Assembly (NCBI GenBank): GCA_040394475.1
Contig: JBEBSD010000037.1
Location: 1 to 58,621 of the forward strand
Origin: JBEBSD01 sp040394475
GTDB lineage: Bacteria > Bacteroidota > Bacteroidia > Cytophagales > Spirosomataceae
Direction: 5' to 3'
Length of the DNA: 58,621 nt
The notes beneath the pieces are model-generated. The model was not told where the DNA came from, ran no database searches, and saw only the letters and a program-made list of their open reading frames with translations. Positions 17,801 to 24,287 of the stretch are shown here, in pieces (within the stretch, counting starts at the first letter, position 1; each line of letters opens with the position of its first letter). The position numbers and the translations under genes were made by a program.

Positions 17801-20294
17801 CCCCGGCGGAACGACGAGCGTCGATATCACCGGCAGCTTCACGGGAACGGATCCGAATGACGGGGAAATTACTTCGGTCACGATCACCGAATTCCCTGAA
17901 AATGCAACGAGCATCACAGTCGGAACTACTACTTACTACCCCACTGAGGATGATATTCCGGGTGGTTGTACTGCGCCTGAATGTGCGGTGTTCCCGACGG
18001 AAGACGGCATTGAGATACCCGTGACAGCCGGCGTACCGGATCTGCCGGTCAGTATAGATCCGGTAGATGGGGAGATCACTGTTACCGTGCCCTATGTGGT
18101 GACCGATGAGGCGGGTCTTACCAGCGAGCCGGCCGAAGTGTCTGTGCCGTTCGGAGAAGGTTACACCGTCAGCGGTACGATCTTCAATGATAATGACGGA
18201 CAGACTGGCGGCGCCGACGGGGATCCGATCGACGGAACAGACGTAGCTACGCCATTGTTTGTGAACCTGTACGATTCGGACGGCAACTTCGTACAAAGCG
18301 CCCCTGTAGGCGCTGACGGTACTTACACCTTCACCGATATACCGGCAGGAACCGGGTACCAGATCCAGGTCAGCACGGTGGAAGCAGAAGAAGGAGATGT
18401 ACTGGAAGCAGATGCACCGCTTCCCGGAACCTTTGCCAATGTAAGTTCCAACGGGGAGACCGGCGGCCATACCGACGGGGTGATTGGGTTTGATATTACC
18501 AGCGAGCCGGTAACAGGTCTTGACTTCGGTATCAACCAGGCACCGGTAGCCGACAGCCCGACGCTGTCGCCACAAACCAACCCCGGCGGAACGACGAGCG
18601 TCGATATCACCGGCAGCTTCACGGGAACGGATCCGAATGACGGGGAAATTACTTCGGTCACGATCACCGAATTCCCTGAAAATGCAACGAGCATCACAGT
18701 CGGAACTACTACTTACTACCCCACTGAGGATGATATTCCGGGTGGTTGTACTGCGCCTGAATGTGCGGTGTTCCCGACGGAAGACGGCATTGAGATACCC
18801 GTGACAGCCGGCGTACCGGATCTGCCGGTCAGTATAGATCCGGTAGATGGAGAGATCACTGTTACCGTGCCCTACGTGGTGACCGATGAAGCAGGTCTTA
18901 CCAGTGAGCCGGCCGAGGTGTCTGTGCCGTTCGGAGAAGGTATTACAATCAGCGGCGTGGTCTATACGGATGCCAACGGAAACGGGGAGCAACAATCGGG
19001 TGAAGACGGAACCGATCTCGGTACCGGCACACTGACCGTTTACCTGGTCAATGCAGCCGGCGAGATAGTCGACAAGGCTACCGTAGCCGGCGATGGTTCG
19101 TATACTGTCAACGGCGCTGAGGGCGTGGCTTATACCCTTGTGCTGAGCAACGACGACACCTACGAAATCGGTGATACCGATCCGGTTGCATCCTTGCCGA
19201 CCGGCGGTGACTGGGAATACGAAAACACCGGTGAAACGTTTGGAAATGGCAACAATGCCGGAACAGGTGTAGAAACGGATACTCCGGGAATCATCGCAGT
19301 AACGCCCGACGGGGTCGTGACCGGCGTGAACTTTGGCGTCAACGGAATCCCGGTAGCCAACGACGTAGACAACGGCTCGCTCAGCAACTCGGCATTCAGC
19401 AGCACGACTCCGACGGGTTATGAGGCGTTCGAAACCCTGCCGGGCTATGTGTCGATCCCGTACAGCGACCTGACGAATCCGATGAACGGGGCTGATCAGG
19501 AAGACGGTACGCTGAACGACAACGATGCGACGATCACTTTCACTAACATCAACGATAACACGGTCTTGTACTATGATTTCGGCACGGGTGATCCGGAGTT
19601 GGTAACTGAAGGCATGGTGGTGGAAAACTTTGATCCTGGCAAGCTGCTGATTTACGGCGAAGTTGGTTCCGGTGATCTTGCAGATCCGCTCGGGTTTGAG
19701 TATCAACTGACAGATGCTGCAGGTGCTGTATCAGAACCTGCTACCTTTACGCTGTCTACTAACAACCCGCTCCCTGTTACCCTCGTCAATTTTGAGGCAA
19801 CAAGGGAGGGAAGCGTAGCGCGGCTTTCATGGGCTACGACCCTTGAAGTCAACAGCGACCACTTCGAAGTGGAGCATAGTACGGACAGCCGGAAATGGAC
19901 GGTCATAGGCAGGAGAACGGCCCGGGGCGAAAGCAGTGGCCGGACCGACTACGGATTCGTGCATGATGCTCCGGCCAGCGGTATCAACTACTACCGGCTT
20001 ACAATCGTTGATCGCGACGGCACCTCCGCCCAAAGCGGAATCCGCAGCGTGGAGATTGAGGGAACAGGGCTTACGCTTTATCCCAACCCGGTAGAAAGCG
20101 GCATGCTGACACTCGATATAGCGGATGCTGCAGGCAGCAGCGTGAAGGTCTACAATGCTGCGGGCATCGAGGTGATCAGCCAAACACTTGGCAGCCGTAT
20201 GCTCGATGTCAGGAAGCTGCCGTCAGGTATATACATGATCAGCCTGACAACCAGAGGCGGCGCAACTATCACCAAATCGTTTGTGGTGAAGTAA
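8856..20294 (+). CDS. Giant multidomain secreted protein: GEVED repeats, RCC1-like propeller, SdrD_B-like repeats, T9SS sorting domain
   Basis: The frame is open from a TTG at 8808, but the ATG at 8856 directly precedes a signal peptide (FLFLLAATGAQSQ) and is preferred, giving 3812 residues. A LamG/choice-of-anchor-like domain (about 30-240) is followed by nine GEVED units starting near 255, 459, 663, 858, 1058, 1246, 1441, 1630 and 1821. Each has a YDYGDAPxSYE start, an acidic ADNNGTNGDGEEEDGI loop, a WIDFNNNGRFE calcium-type loop, DERSIGDG and GEVEDYQL. Residues about 2012-2449 carry RCC1-like blades (LYAWGVRG, FYTWGRN, LGNNDVGQLGLGTT). Two divergent GEVED units start near 2455 and 2651, then come two identical 260-residue SdrD_B-plus-sandwich blocks, a third SdrD_B-like unit, a pre-sorting sandwich (PLPVTLVNFEA) and the T9SS domain (YPNPVESGMLTLDI). 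It is probably a long calcium-stiffened surface fibre or adhesin, and ends at a strong terminator. Confidence 0.92.
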   Translation: MRNYLLRTSRSSWLNWRLFLFLLAATGAQSQPLLTESFNYNSGTLLAATNWAPRASGTPAVSVVSGNLAFSNTIASNFGNKVALAASGQDVYRTFTATNATAYSSLVVNVSAAQAAGDYFYILGNVSYPHLYGAKIHIRSNGSGFSFGVSRGNSATPVYETTERAFGTNYFIVLKYEVVAGTANDLVKLYVDHATLLAEPTAPSVAYSAAEGSDITASYNLSSVNLYQGTAANAPTLELDGIQVGTNWLSVATAQYDYGDAPNAYELSKDGIYAPAAHAHIEGFRLGSVGPFPELAPNSVAADADNNEPNGDGDEEDAIALPIEPIKQGLPYSLIVPVNSPNTATKYLYAWIDFNNNGRFEAGELTNATLNFTTSGATTRTLTWTNAQTATIPAGVDKLYMRLRLTNRALVDFTTAASGGATLDERSIGNGAISASNAGDHGTVPAGEGEDYQLDVVRLYDFGDLPASFEDDKDGNSVPARHAALEGLSIGALLDIESGPYSVADGDDNNDEGDNEFDLEDEDGLTEFISVSRGVAYSIDVPVNAPAGTKYLYAWLDLNGDGHFQANELTTATPNFTITGSSVRTLTWSAVQTTSIPVNTKDIYLRLRLSNTQLLDFTTAASGGATIDERSIGSGATATNNATLVSTIAFGEVEDYQLRVDDYDFGDAPVSYENGVPARQIALPTRHIGSIVQNESTPNNVAAGADNNGINGDGEEEDGITGDLPVIVKGTPFSFTVPVTVNVASSIIAWIDFNNDGKFQLSEAAYTAASGTSQAYQTAAVGTNDRTFYFRGSQTNTIPDDINNVYVRIRLTQTAGADAAGTGDIDERSIGDGLSTGVYGIPSIGEVEDYRFPVLTDLDYGDAPVSYEQNQGNDSRPARNYPTDNLFIGQSYVLESSPSSVTSGADNNAPNGDGDEEDGIDASQLFVRLGGSLSTNIYSVTVNNTTGAAATLHGWIDFNNNGRFEVGEYASVGVPHNTNGPVSLPFTATQAGNIPAAADKLYMRLRLIQANAEVTIADLGGGANAVVDERSIADGLSTGEYASVSLGEVEDYQLTIIKDYGDAPVSYENGNPAFQSNTPAPELYLGASVDYELAPHSVAAGEDNNGTNGDGADEDAVTEQHTITVGAPFTLTVPVTSTSTGAKSLYAWIDFNGDGIFNGNEVATPVSFGSAVGVTNVTLNWTGTQTSTATPDVITAGKTYIRIRLSAATLTNSNSGTLTLIDTRSFGPGNASGEVEDYQFLVSNLNDYGDAPASYEMNANAAPAAVPARQAASNSLRLGLTVDNESTPASVADGDDNNDANGDGSDEDGIIDLAPLYSGIAYRTQVSLLNNTGANRTLYGWIDFNNNGRFESSEAATLTVPSSAQQQTVTLSWTAQTFTPPAGNKLYMRLRISEGTLTDRTGAPNPALVDERAIGDGLASGEYGTLQPGEIEDYQLTVISEYDYGDVDPASYESNDASANVPARQAVSQGLYLGQLYADAEPDKQVTTDAQGDNSHGTNDEDGAVPGPITAGGGYTLNVTFTNNSGAARTLYGWIDFNNNGRFESGEVATVSLANNTYNGIASLSWITGQTTGLSGSQLNMRLRVSEGALTTNSATVDERAIADGLNTGAYAANAANGEIEDYVIAVTTDLDYGDVPVSYEQPGGALRPARQISNAALQIGGTPDVEPAAQSVAPGADNNGTNGDGQDEDGIVPENHAVTVNSVFTLPVSVTNTTGTARALYGWLDLNGNGTFDDGEMTTVSVGGAVNNGTVNLSWTAAQTRGIQTDKVYLRLRLADAALTNNTGTGYDERAFGDGLSTGEYGAAATRGEIEDYQLAVIPAFDFGDAPVSFEQNNTDVAVPARHLTTATLYLGSTYSLDYGPSNVADGADNNGTNGEGEEEDGIASLPVFYPGGAYSVPVNVFKSISGTGTVHAWIDLNGDGRFSVGEYTSATVTAATGAQTVNLLWSAAPYTSTNNYTYMRLRFTTNTLTDLSSTAAVDERSIGDGASTGSYGNPVNGEIEDYLITVDNTGIPAAAPCFGLGAIDPIQAAFHATMVRPASGGYLVFGESAHGNGSSNLNTPAKLENGSNGFNFQGDVLMATLASTYINYHQYFTLTTAGLYAWGVRGIAIPTAATSGRAMQPIDLPPGTNPARVKMIDAGASYTGQAQGSLAVLTTAGEIWVRTSFNAANTTNDFNAVQGDGNLSENNGSTGWHQVQTAAGVPLTGMVDVRSTGAAMIATDGTNFYTWGRNVYTGTGAAATLHYATPMTLPPGFATPALQVDLSYGTNLSASYYILDNSGTVHVLGNNDVGQLGLGTTTAQTSWQQITTINEQPDDPGKQPDVSRPIGKVTLITANNHDSNYGHLIVITEEQIAYHTGSNSGGGGMSGTVNANNRTVLTAMTTANGTMMLPGKMVFGEAGGHIGVLAKEGSDRYGYVGHTINGSDGCGGCTNNPSEYNFERTTSTGPLCGIEAFDYGDLDDRYNNGDKARHQIRYAQSENPLKLGTIAADSDDAPQITATGNDNLADGDDSDEKGDDEDAFAGALPVKTAGLQYTLEVPLTNNTGTTAYLYGFIDWNADGVFSPAETVTATVPSSATAQTATLTWEDPGFDAAQCAGEMDYLRSFVRLRLTTTALSDDGGTPEDDRSHLAADDGEVEDYYLDWTPPFENFDYGNLPTAEAPVIWPQASATLLSLDLSNTTRVWLGDDESYPNTACVSNEDRNGGLIVTQAGSPVPGDGSAGNPFVVTSSATPFELAYAITVNGNGAANTPVYWAVWYDANGNGSFIDADDVFSSGVTNHGSPVTISEPFILNPGGTNTGAANGAIRIVATANSTSFSKELNGTVSVENGEVEDFYVIYSELYTVSGTIFNDNDGQTGGADGDPIDGTDVATPLFVNLYDSDGNFVQSAPVGADGTYTFTDIPAGTGYQIQVSTVEAEEGDVLEADAPLPGTFANVSSNGETGGHTDGVIGFDITSEPVTGLDFGINQAPVADSPTLSPQTNPGGTTSVDITGSFTGTDPNDGEITSVTITEFPENATSITVGTTTYYPTEDDIPGGCTAPECAVFPTEDGIEIPVTAGVPDLPVSIDPVDGEITVTVPYVVTDEAGLTSEPAEVSVPFGEGYTVSGTIFNDNDGQTGGADGDPIDGTDVATPLFVNLYDSDGNFVQSAPVGADGTYTFTDIPAGTGYQIQVSTVEAEEGDVLEADAPLPGTFANVSSNGETGGHTDGVIGFDITSEPVTGLDFGINQAPVADSPTLSPQTNPGGTTSVDITGSFTGTDPNDGEITSVTITEFPENATSITVGTTTYYPTEDDIPGGCTAPECAVFPTEDGIEIPVTAGVPDLPVSIDPVDGEITVTVPYVVTDEAGLTSEPAEVSVPFGEGITISGVVYTDANGNGEQQSGEDGTDLGTGTLTVYLVNAAGEIVDKATVAGDGSYTVNGAEGVAYTLVLSNDDTYEIGDTDPVASLPTGGDWEYENTGETFGNGNNAGTGVETDTPGIIAVTPDGVVTGVNFGVNGIPVANDVDNGSLSNSAFSSTTPTGYEAFETLPGYVSIPYSDLTNPMNGADQEDGTLNDNDATITFTNINDNTVLYYDFGTGDPELVTEGMVVENFDPGKLLIYGEVGSGDLADPLGFEYQLTDAAGAVSEPATFTLSTNNPLPVTLVNFEATREGSVARLSWATTLEVNSDHFEVEHSTDSRKWTVIGRRTARGESSGRTDYGFVHDAPASGINYYRLTIVDRDGTSAQSGIRSVEIEGTGLTLYPNPVESGMLTLDIADAAGSSVKVYNAAGIEVISQTLGSRMLDVRKLPSGIYMISLTTRGGATITKSFVVK
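17381..18940 (+). repeat. Two tandem 780-bp copies within the giant GEVED gene
   Basis: 17381-18160 and 18161-18940 are direct copies with offset exactly 780 (260 codons). The first 690 bases are identical. Six differences, at 18071, 18095, 18110, 18113, 18125 and 18137 against the positions 780 further on, are all third-position and synonymous. Each copy encodes an SdrD_B-like domain (VSGTIFNDNDGQTGG) and a second beta-sandwich ending in AEVSVPFGEG. Confidence 0.97.
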
Positions 20295-20321
20295 ACGCGA
20301 TTCGCTGTTAAACAAACCCAA

Positions 20322-20359
20322 ACTCCCCGGCGCCTGAATCATGCCGGGGAGTTTTTTGT
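20322..20359 (+). terminator. Strong rho-independent terminator after the giant gene
   Basis: AACTCCCCGGC (20322-20332) pairs perfectly with GCCGGGGAGTT (20344-20354), an 11-bp stem with an 11-base loop, and the right arm runs into TTTTTT. It sits 28 bp past the stop at 20294 and separates that gene from the kinase gene. Confidence 0.92.
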
Positions 20360-20413
20360 TATTTGGAAAAAGCAGAAAGGGATGCCACTAAAACCAAAGT
20401 TGCCGGATTTTCT

Positions 20414-20421
20414 TACTTTTA
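20414..20421 (+). promoter_or_regulatory. Candidate -7 box for the histidine kinase gene
   Basis: TACTTTTA at 20414-20421 matches the Bacteroidota TAnnTTTG box at seven of eight positions and lies 15 bases before the ATG at 20437. It follows the terminator, where a new promoter is needed. I see no clear -33 element. Confidence 0.35.
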
Positions 20422-20436
20422 TCCCAGGATTTACTT

Positions 20437-23433
20437 ATGAATGTAAAAGGGATGGTTTCTTCGCGTTACGCCAAGCAGCGTCAGATTGTCAGGATGTTCG
20501 TAACCATGTGGTGTTTGGTTTCATTCCAGCCAGTCGTCGGACAGGACTATACCATCACGAAACTGAAACTGTTTCCCGATCGCGATGAAGTACTGATCAA
20601 GGACGTGACGCGCGACAGTCTGGGCTTCGTCTGGTTTCTGACCAACGGCGAAATCTACCGCTATGACGGGTACCGGTCATTGGATATCCTGAAGACCATC
20701 GAGGAACAGCGGCTCATGGATGATATGCCGCAGCGTATCTTCGCCGATCACCAGAATCGCCTGTGGATGGCGGGGAATGCCAGCCTGTCGTACCTGGACC
20801 TGAAAACATGGCGTACCCATGAAATCGACACCGTACTTTTGCCGCCCGTCGAAAAGCGCTCCGTCAGGTTTGTTGAACAATTGTCGGATTCCACGTTGGT
20901 CATCGCGTATGAAAATGGCCACATCCTGCTCTGGAAGGAGGGCCACGTGAGGATCCTTGACGATCTCTACCAAATGAGCCTGGCGACGACCAATACCATC
21001 ACCCCGGAATGTGCGACGTTCTGGAACGGATGCTATTGGATCAGCACTTCCGCAGGTACCCTGCTGTCCGTGGATCCGGACAGGGATTACCAGACCCGTT
21101 ATTATCCGCTGGACAGTATCCGGCAAAAGATTTTTCACCTGGTAGCCGACCGGGATTTTATGTACCTGAATGTCTACGAGGAAGGCTTATACCGGTTTGA
21201 GCCGTCGGGTGCAGTTTCCAAATTCCAGCCCCGCGATTTTTCGGTATCCAAGACAAAGTTTCATGTATTGAAAGAAGGAAAAGAGAGGCACGTATATGCC
21301 GAGCCCGAATCGGTACTGTTGCTCGACAGCGCACTCCGGGTGACGCAGCAGCTGGCGATCCCCTCTACACATGGATTCCGTGTCTCGACAGTCCGGATCG
21401 CGGGCGATGAGATTTTGCTGGGCTCGGACGAGGGGATTTTTGTAGTCTACCCGAAGACCGCCGGGATCTCACAACTGATTCCGGACAACCCGGGGACTAA
21501 CAAGAGCACCCGTGGCCTGTACGTGTTTCCCGATGGCGGCATTTTTTACGGCACCTACGATGGCGCCGGCTATGTAGATCCGGATGGGAAAACATGGAGA
21601 TTCGATGAATTGCGGCATGCCTATGTGATGCTGCCGCTCAATGAGCATACATTGCTGATCGGGACAGAAGGGGGGTTCCTGAAGGTTTTTGACCGGAACC
21701 GGATGCAGGTAAGCGAGCTCAGCTATACCTTGTCTGCCTCCGCAGGCAACCAGAATACCAACAATCTGCCTTACTATGTGATGAGCCTGGCCGAAACCGG
21801 GACTGACTTCCTGGTCGGCAGTCTCAACGGCTTGTGGTTACTGGATAAAAAAGAGTGGATCTTGCGCCCCTTTGAGGATAAGTCGGGAACGAAGCATACC
21901 ATGGGACTGCATATCCGGCACATCAGGCTGACTGACCGCCACGGGATGTTAGTAAGTACCAATGTCGGGTTGTTTCAATGGGATGACGACAACTGGACTA
22001 AAATATTCCCCAAGACAGGTAATCTGGGCGTTTATAAATCGGAGGTAGTGGGAGATACCATTTGGGTGGCCACACAGGGTGCGGGACTGGTGGCGACAGA
22101 TTGGCAGGGACATATCATTCAACGACTGACCACCGAGAACGGGCTCAGCAATAACCTGGTGTATAGCCTGGAGTGGATAGACGGCATAAAAGTGGTGGGG
22201 ACCGCCAACGGGCTGAACCTGGTTGACGGCCGGCGGGTACGGCGTATCGGCACGGCAGAGGGGCTGAGCCAATCGGAATTCAACTCCGGCGCTTCATTCT
22301 GGGACGCCGCCAGGAAGCGGGTGTTTATCGGCGGACTGATGGGATACACCGTACTGGATATGACCCAGCGCTGGTTTGGCAGCCACGACCAGTTGGAAAG
22401 CTGCGTGACGGAAATACACACCTCAACGCGGGATGCCGCCGGGAAATCGTCGGATTATACCTGGCCCTACCGCGGTGAGCGGACGCTGGTGCTGAAACCC
22501 GGGCAAAGCCTCACAGGCCTGTATGCCGGCACGCCGGGAAATTACCGAACCGACGCCAAGGTGCGGTATACCCTCAATACCGGCGACTGGGAACAGCTGG
22601 GACCGGGCCAGTTTATTTCCCTCATCGAGCCTTCGCCGGGCGACTATCGCATCCGGCTGGAGACCCTGAGCACGGGCACTGAAGGCAGGCGGAAAGAATT
22701 TACCATCGTCAAGCGCCCGCATTATTACGAAACCTGGTGGTTCAAGGGGGTGATCGTGGTGTTGGTAGCAGGGCTCCTCCTGCTCTGGTACCGGAACCGG
22801 ATCCGCAAAATCCATCGTGAACAGGCGATCCGCAATCGCATTGCAGCCGATCTTCACGACGAAGTAGGCAGCTCGCTGACCCGGATATTTTTCCAGGTTA
22901 ATGCGTTATCAGCCAGGCAGCACCTGGACGATAAACAGGATAAACAATTGCAACTGATAGCCGACACAAGCAAACATGCGTTGCTGACCATGAGCGATAT
23001 GGTCTGGTCGATCGATTCACGGTTCGATACCATGAAAGACCTGGTGATCCGAATGAAAGACTATGCGTACCGGCTCCGGGACGAGCTGGACTTCCGCTAT
23101 CGGTTTGATGAGCCGGGTGAAGTAGAATCGGGCAGGATTTCCCAGGCTGTCAGGCAGAACCTGTTCCTGATTTTTAAAGAAGCCCTGACCAATGCCATCA
23201 AGTACAGCGATGACTCGGAAATCATCATTGCACTGCACGTGGGTACGACCGTCCGGCTGGAAGTGACCAATCACTATACGAAAAAGCATCCCGCAGTCTC
23301 CGACCGTCAGGGTGGATGCGGACTGGAGAACATGGAACTGCGCGCAGTAAAGGTCGGCGGAAAGCTTTCCGTGGCCGATGAAGACGGCCTATTCCGGGTG
23401 ACGTTTGAGCTACTCCCCAAAAGGGGGATATAA
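20437..23433 (+). CDS. Sensor histidine kinase with periplasmic two-component-regulator propeller
   Basis: This 998-residue protein has a signal peptide to about residue 36 (FQPVVGQ). It then has a large periplasmic beta-propeller built from Reg_prop-type repeats (DVTRDSLGFVWFLTNGEIYR, LVYSLEWIDGIKVVGTANGL) and a Y_Y_Y-type domain (KVRYTLNTGDW). One membrane helix lies at about 771-788 (VIVVLVAGLLLLWY). The cytoplasmic part is a HisKA_3/HATPase module: H807 in ADLHDEVGSSLTR is the likely phospho-acceptor, N919 lies in EALTNAIKYS, and G959 starts GGCGLENM. It is not a hybrid: the receiver is on the next gene, 30 bp downstream, forming a NarL/LuxR-type pair. The ligand is unknown; propeller kinases of this type usually sense envelope or glycan signals. 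Its position between surface-protein genes suggests, but does not prove, that it controls them. Confidence 0.93.
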   Translation: MNVKGMVSSRYAKQRQIVRMFVTMWCLVSFQPVVGQDYTITKLKLFPDRDEVLIKDVTRDSLGFVWFLTNGEIYRYDGYRSLDILKTIEEQRLMDDMPQRIFADHQNRLWMAGNASLSYLDLKTWRTHEIDTVLLPPVEKRSVRFVEQLSDSTLVIAYENGHILLWKEGHVRILDDLYQMSLATTNTITPECATFWNGCYWISTSAGTLLSVDPDRDYQTRYYPLDSIRQKIFHLVADRDFMYLNVYEEGLYRFEPSGAVSKFQPRDFSVSKTKFHVLKEGKERHVYAEPESVLLLDSALRVTQQLAIPSTHGFRVSTVRIAGDEILLGSDEGIFVVYPKTAGISQLIPDNPGTNKSTRGLYVFPDGGIFYGTYDGAGYVDPDGKTWRFDELRHAYVMLPLNEHTLLIGTEGGFLKVFDRNRMQVSELSYTLSASAGNQNTNNLPYYVMSLAETGTDFLVGSLNGLWLLDKKEWILRPFEDKSGTKHTMGLHIRHIRLTDRHGMLVSTNVGLFQWDDDNWTKIFPKTGNLGVYKSEVVGDTIWVATQGAGLVATDWQGHIIQRLTTENGLSNNLVYSLEWIDGIKVVGTANGLNLVDGRRVRRIGTAEGLSQSEFNSGASFWDAARKRVFIGGLMGYTVLDMTQRWFGSHDQLESCVTEIHTSTRDAAGKSSDYTWPYRGERTLVLKPGQSLTGLYAGTPGNYRTDAKVRYTLNTGDWEQLGPGQFISLIEPSPGDYRIRLETLSTGTEGRRKEFTIVKRPHYYETWWFKGVIVVLVAGLLLLWYRNRIRKIHREQAIRNRIAADLHDEVGSSLTRIFFQVNALSARQHLDDKQDKQLQLIADTSKHALLTMSDMVWSIDSRFDTMKDLVIRMKDYAYRLRDELDFRYRFDEPGEVESGRISQAVRQNLFLIFKEALTNAIKYSDDSEIIIALHVGTTVRLEVTNHYTKKHPAVSDRQGGCGLENMELRAVKVGGKLSVADEDGLFRVTFELLPKRGI

Positions 23434-23451
23434 ACAGTTAACAGTATACTC

Positions 23452-23459
23452 TATCTTTG
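23452..23459 (+). promoter_or_regulatory. TAnnTTTG box next to the response regulator start
   Basis: TATCTTTG at 23452-23459 is an exact match to the Bacteroidota -7 consensus. It ends four bases before the ATG at 23464, so a transcript from it would begin at or beside the start codon and be essentially leaderless. The kinase gene ends only 18 bases upstream, so the regulator may also be made by read-through. Confidence 0.45.
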
Positions 23460-23463
23460 CATC

Positions 23464-24084
23464 ATGATACGCCTGGGCATTATCGAAGACGATGACGAAA
23501 TCAGAAACATGCTGGGTCTGTATTTTGAAGGCCAGCCTGGCCTTACAGTTTTGCTGTCCGCATCCTCGGTAGAAGCCTTTTTTGAGCAATGGAGCGATGC
23601 GATCTACCTCGATATTGTCCTCTCCGACATCGGTCTCCCCGGCGAATCAGGCATCAAGGGAGTATCCCGTATCAAACGGCGGGCGCCCAAATGTCAGGTG
23701 ATGATGCTCACCGTGTATGATGATCCCAACCGGGTTTTCCAGGCATTGTGCAACGGAGCATCGGGCTATCTGCTGAAGCAGACGCCGCTCGCTAAAATCA
23801 AGGAAGCGGTCCTGTCCCTGCATGAAGGCGGCGCCCCCATGTCGCCCGGGATTGCCAGGATGGTGGTAGCCTATTTCAATCCTAAAAACACCCGGGACCT
23901 GGCCGAAAACCTGACTCCCCGTGAGGCGCAGATCGTGGTCGCGATAGAAGAAGGGCTTACCAACAAGGAAGTTGCCATCCGCCTGGACGTTTCACTCGAA
24001 ACGGTCAAATACCATATCAAAAACATTTACGGGAAGCTCCAGGTAAACAGTCGTCACGCACTTATTAGCCGGAAATACAGGTAA
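23464..24084 (+). CDS. LuxR/NarL-family response regulator
   Basis: 206 residues. The N-terminal receiver has the acidic pocket E8-D9-D10-D11, phospho-acceptor D55 in LSDIGLPGESG, T83 in MLTVYDD and K105 in GYLLKQTP. The C-terminal LuxR-type helix-turn-helix starts at LTPREAQIVVAIEEGLTNKE and continues with LDVSLETVKYHIKNIYGKL, the DNA-reading helix. It is the cognate partner of the kinase encoded 30 bp upstream. No later Met gives a complete receiver, so the start at 23464 is secure. Target promoters cannot be read from the sequence; the flanking surface-protein genes are candidates. A small hairpin AACGC/GCGTT follows the stop, without a T-run. Confidence 0.95.
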   Translation: MIRLGIIEDDDEIRNMLGLYFEGQPGLTVLLSASSVEAFFEQWSDAIYLDIVLSDIGLPGESGIKGVSRIKRRAPKCQVMMLTVYDDPNRVFQALCNGASGYLLKQTPLAKIKEAVLSLHEGGAPMSPGIARMVVAYFNPKNTRDLAENLTPREAQIVVAIEEGLTNKEVAIRLDVSLETVKYHIKNIYGKLQVNSRHALISRKYR

Positions 24085-24287
24085 ACGCTCCGGCTGTGGC
24101 GTTGATTTCAGAGTGGGAATGGATTCGTCAATCTCCGGATAAGCAGCTTGGGAGCAGGCGAATAAGTTCCCCTGTTTATGCACAGATTGCAGCAATAATT
24201 TATTTCTTTGTAATAGGAATTGATTCCATTTTGCAAACCTTCTGTCAATTTTTCAACTCAGGCTATACCGGCAACGCTCTTAACATC

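Noticed and set aside
17301..19706. 801-codon open frame on the minus strand opposite the 780-bp repeats
   Set aside because: It exists because the sense protein uses codons that avoid antisense stops, and the duplication doubles its length. It repeats exactly with the sense copies, has no signal or domain, and sits under a well-supported gene.
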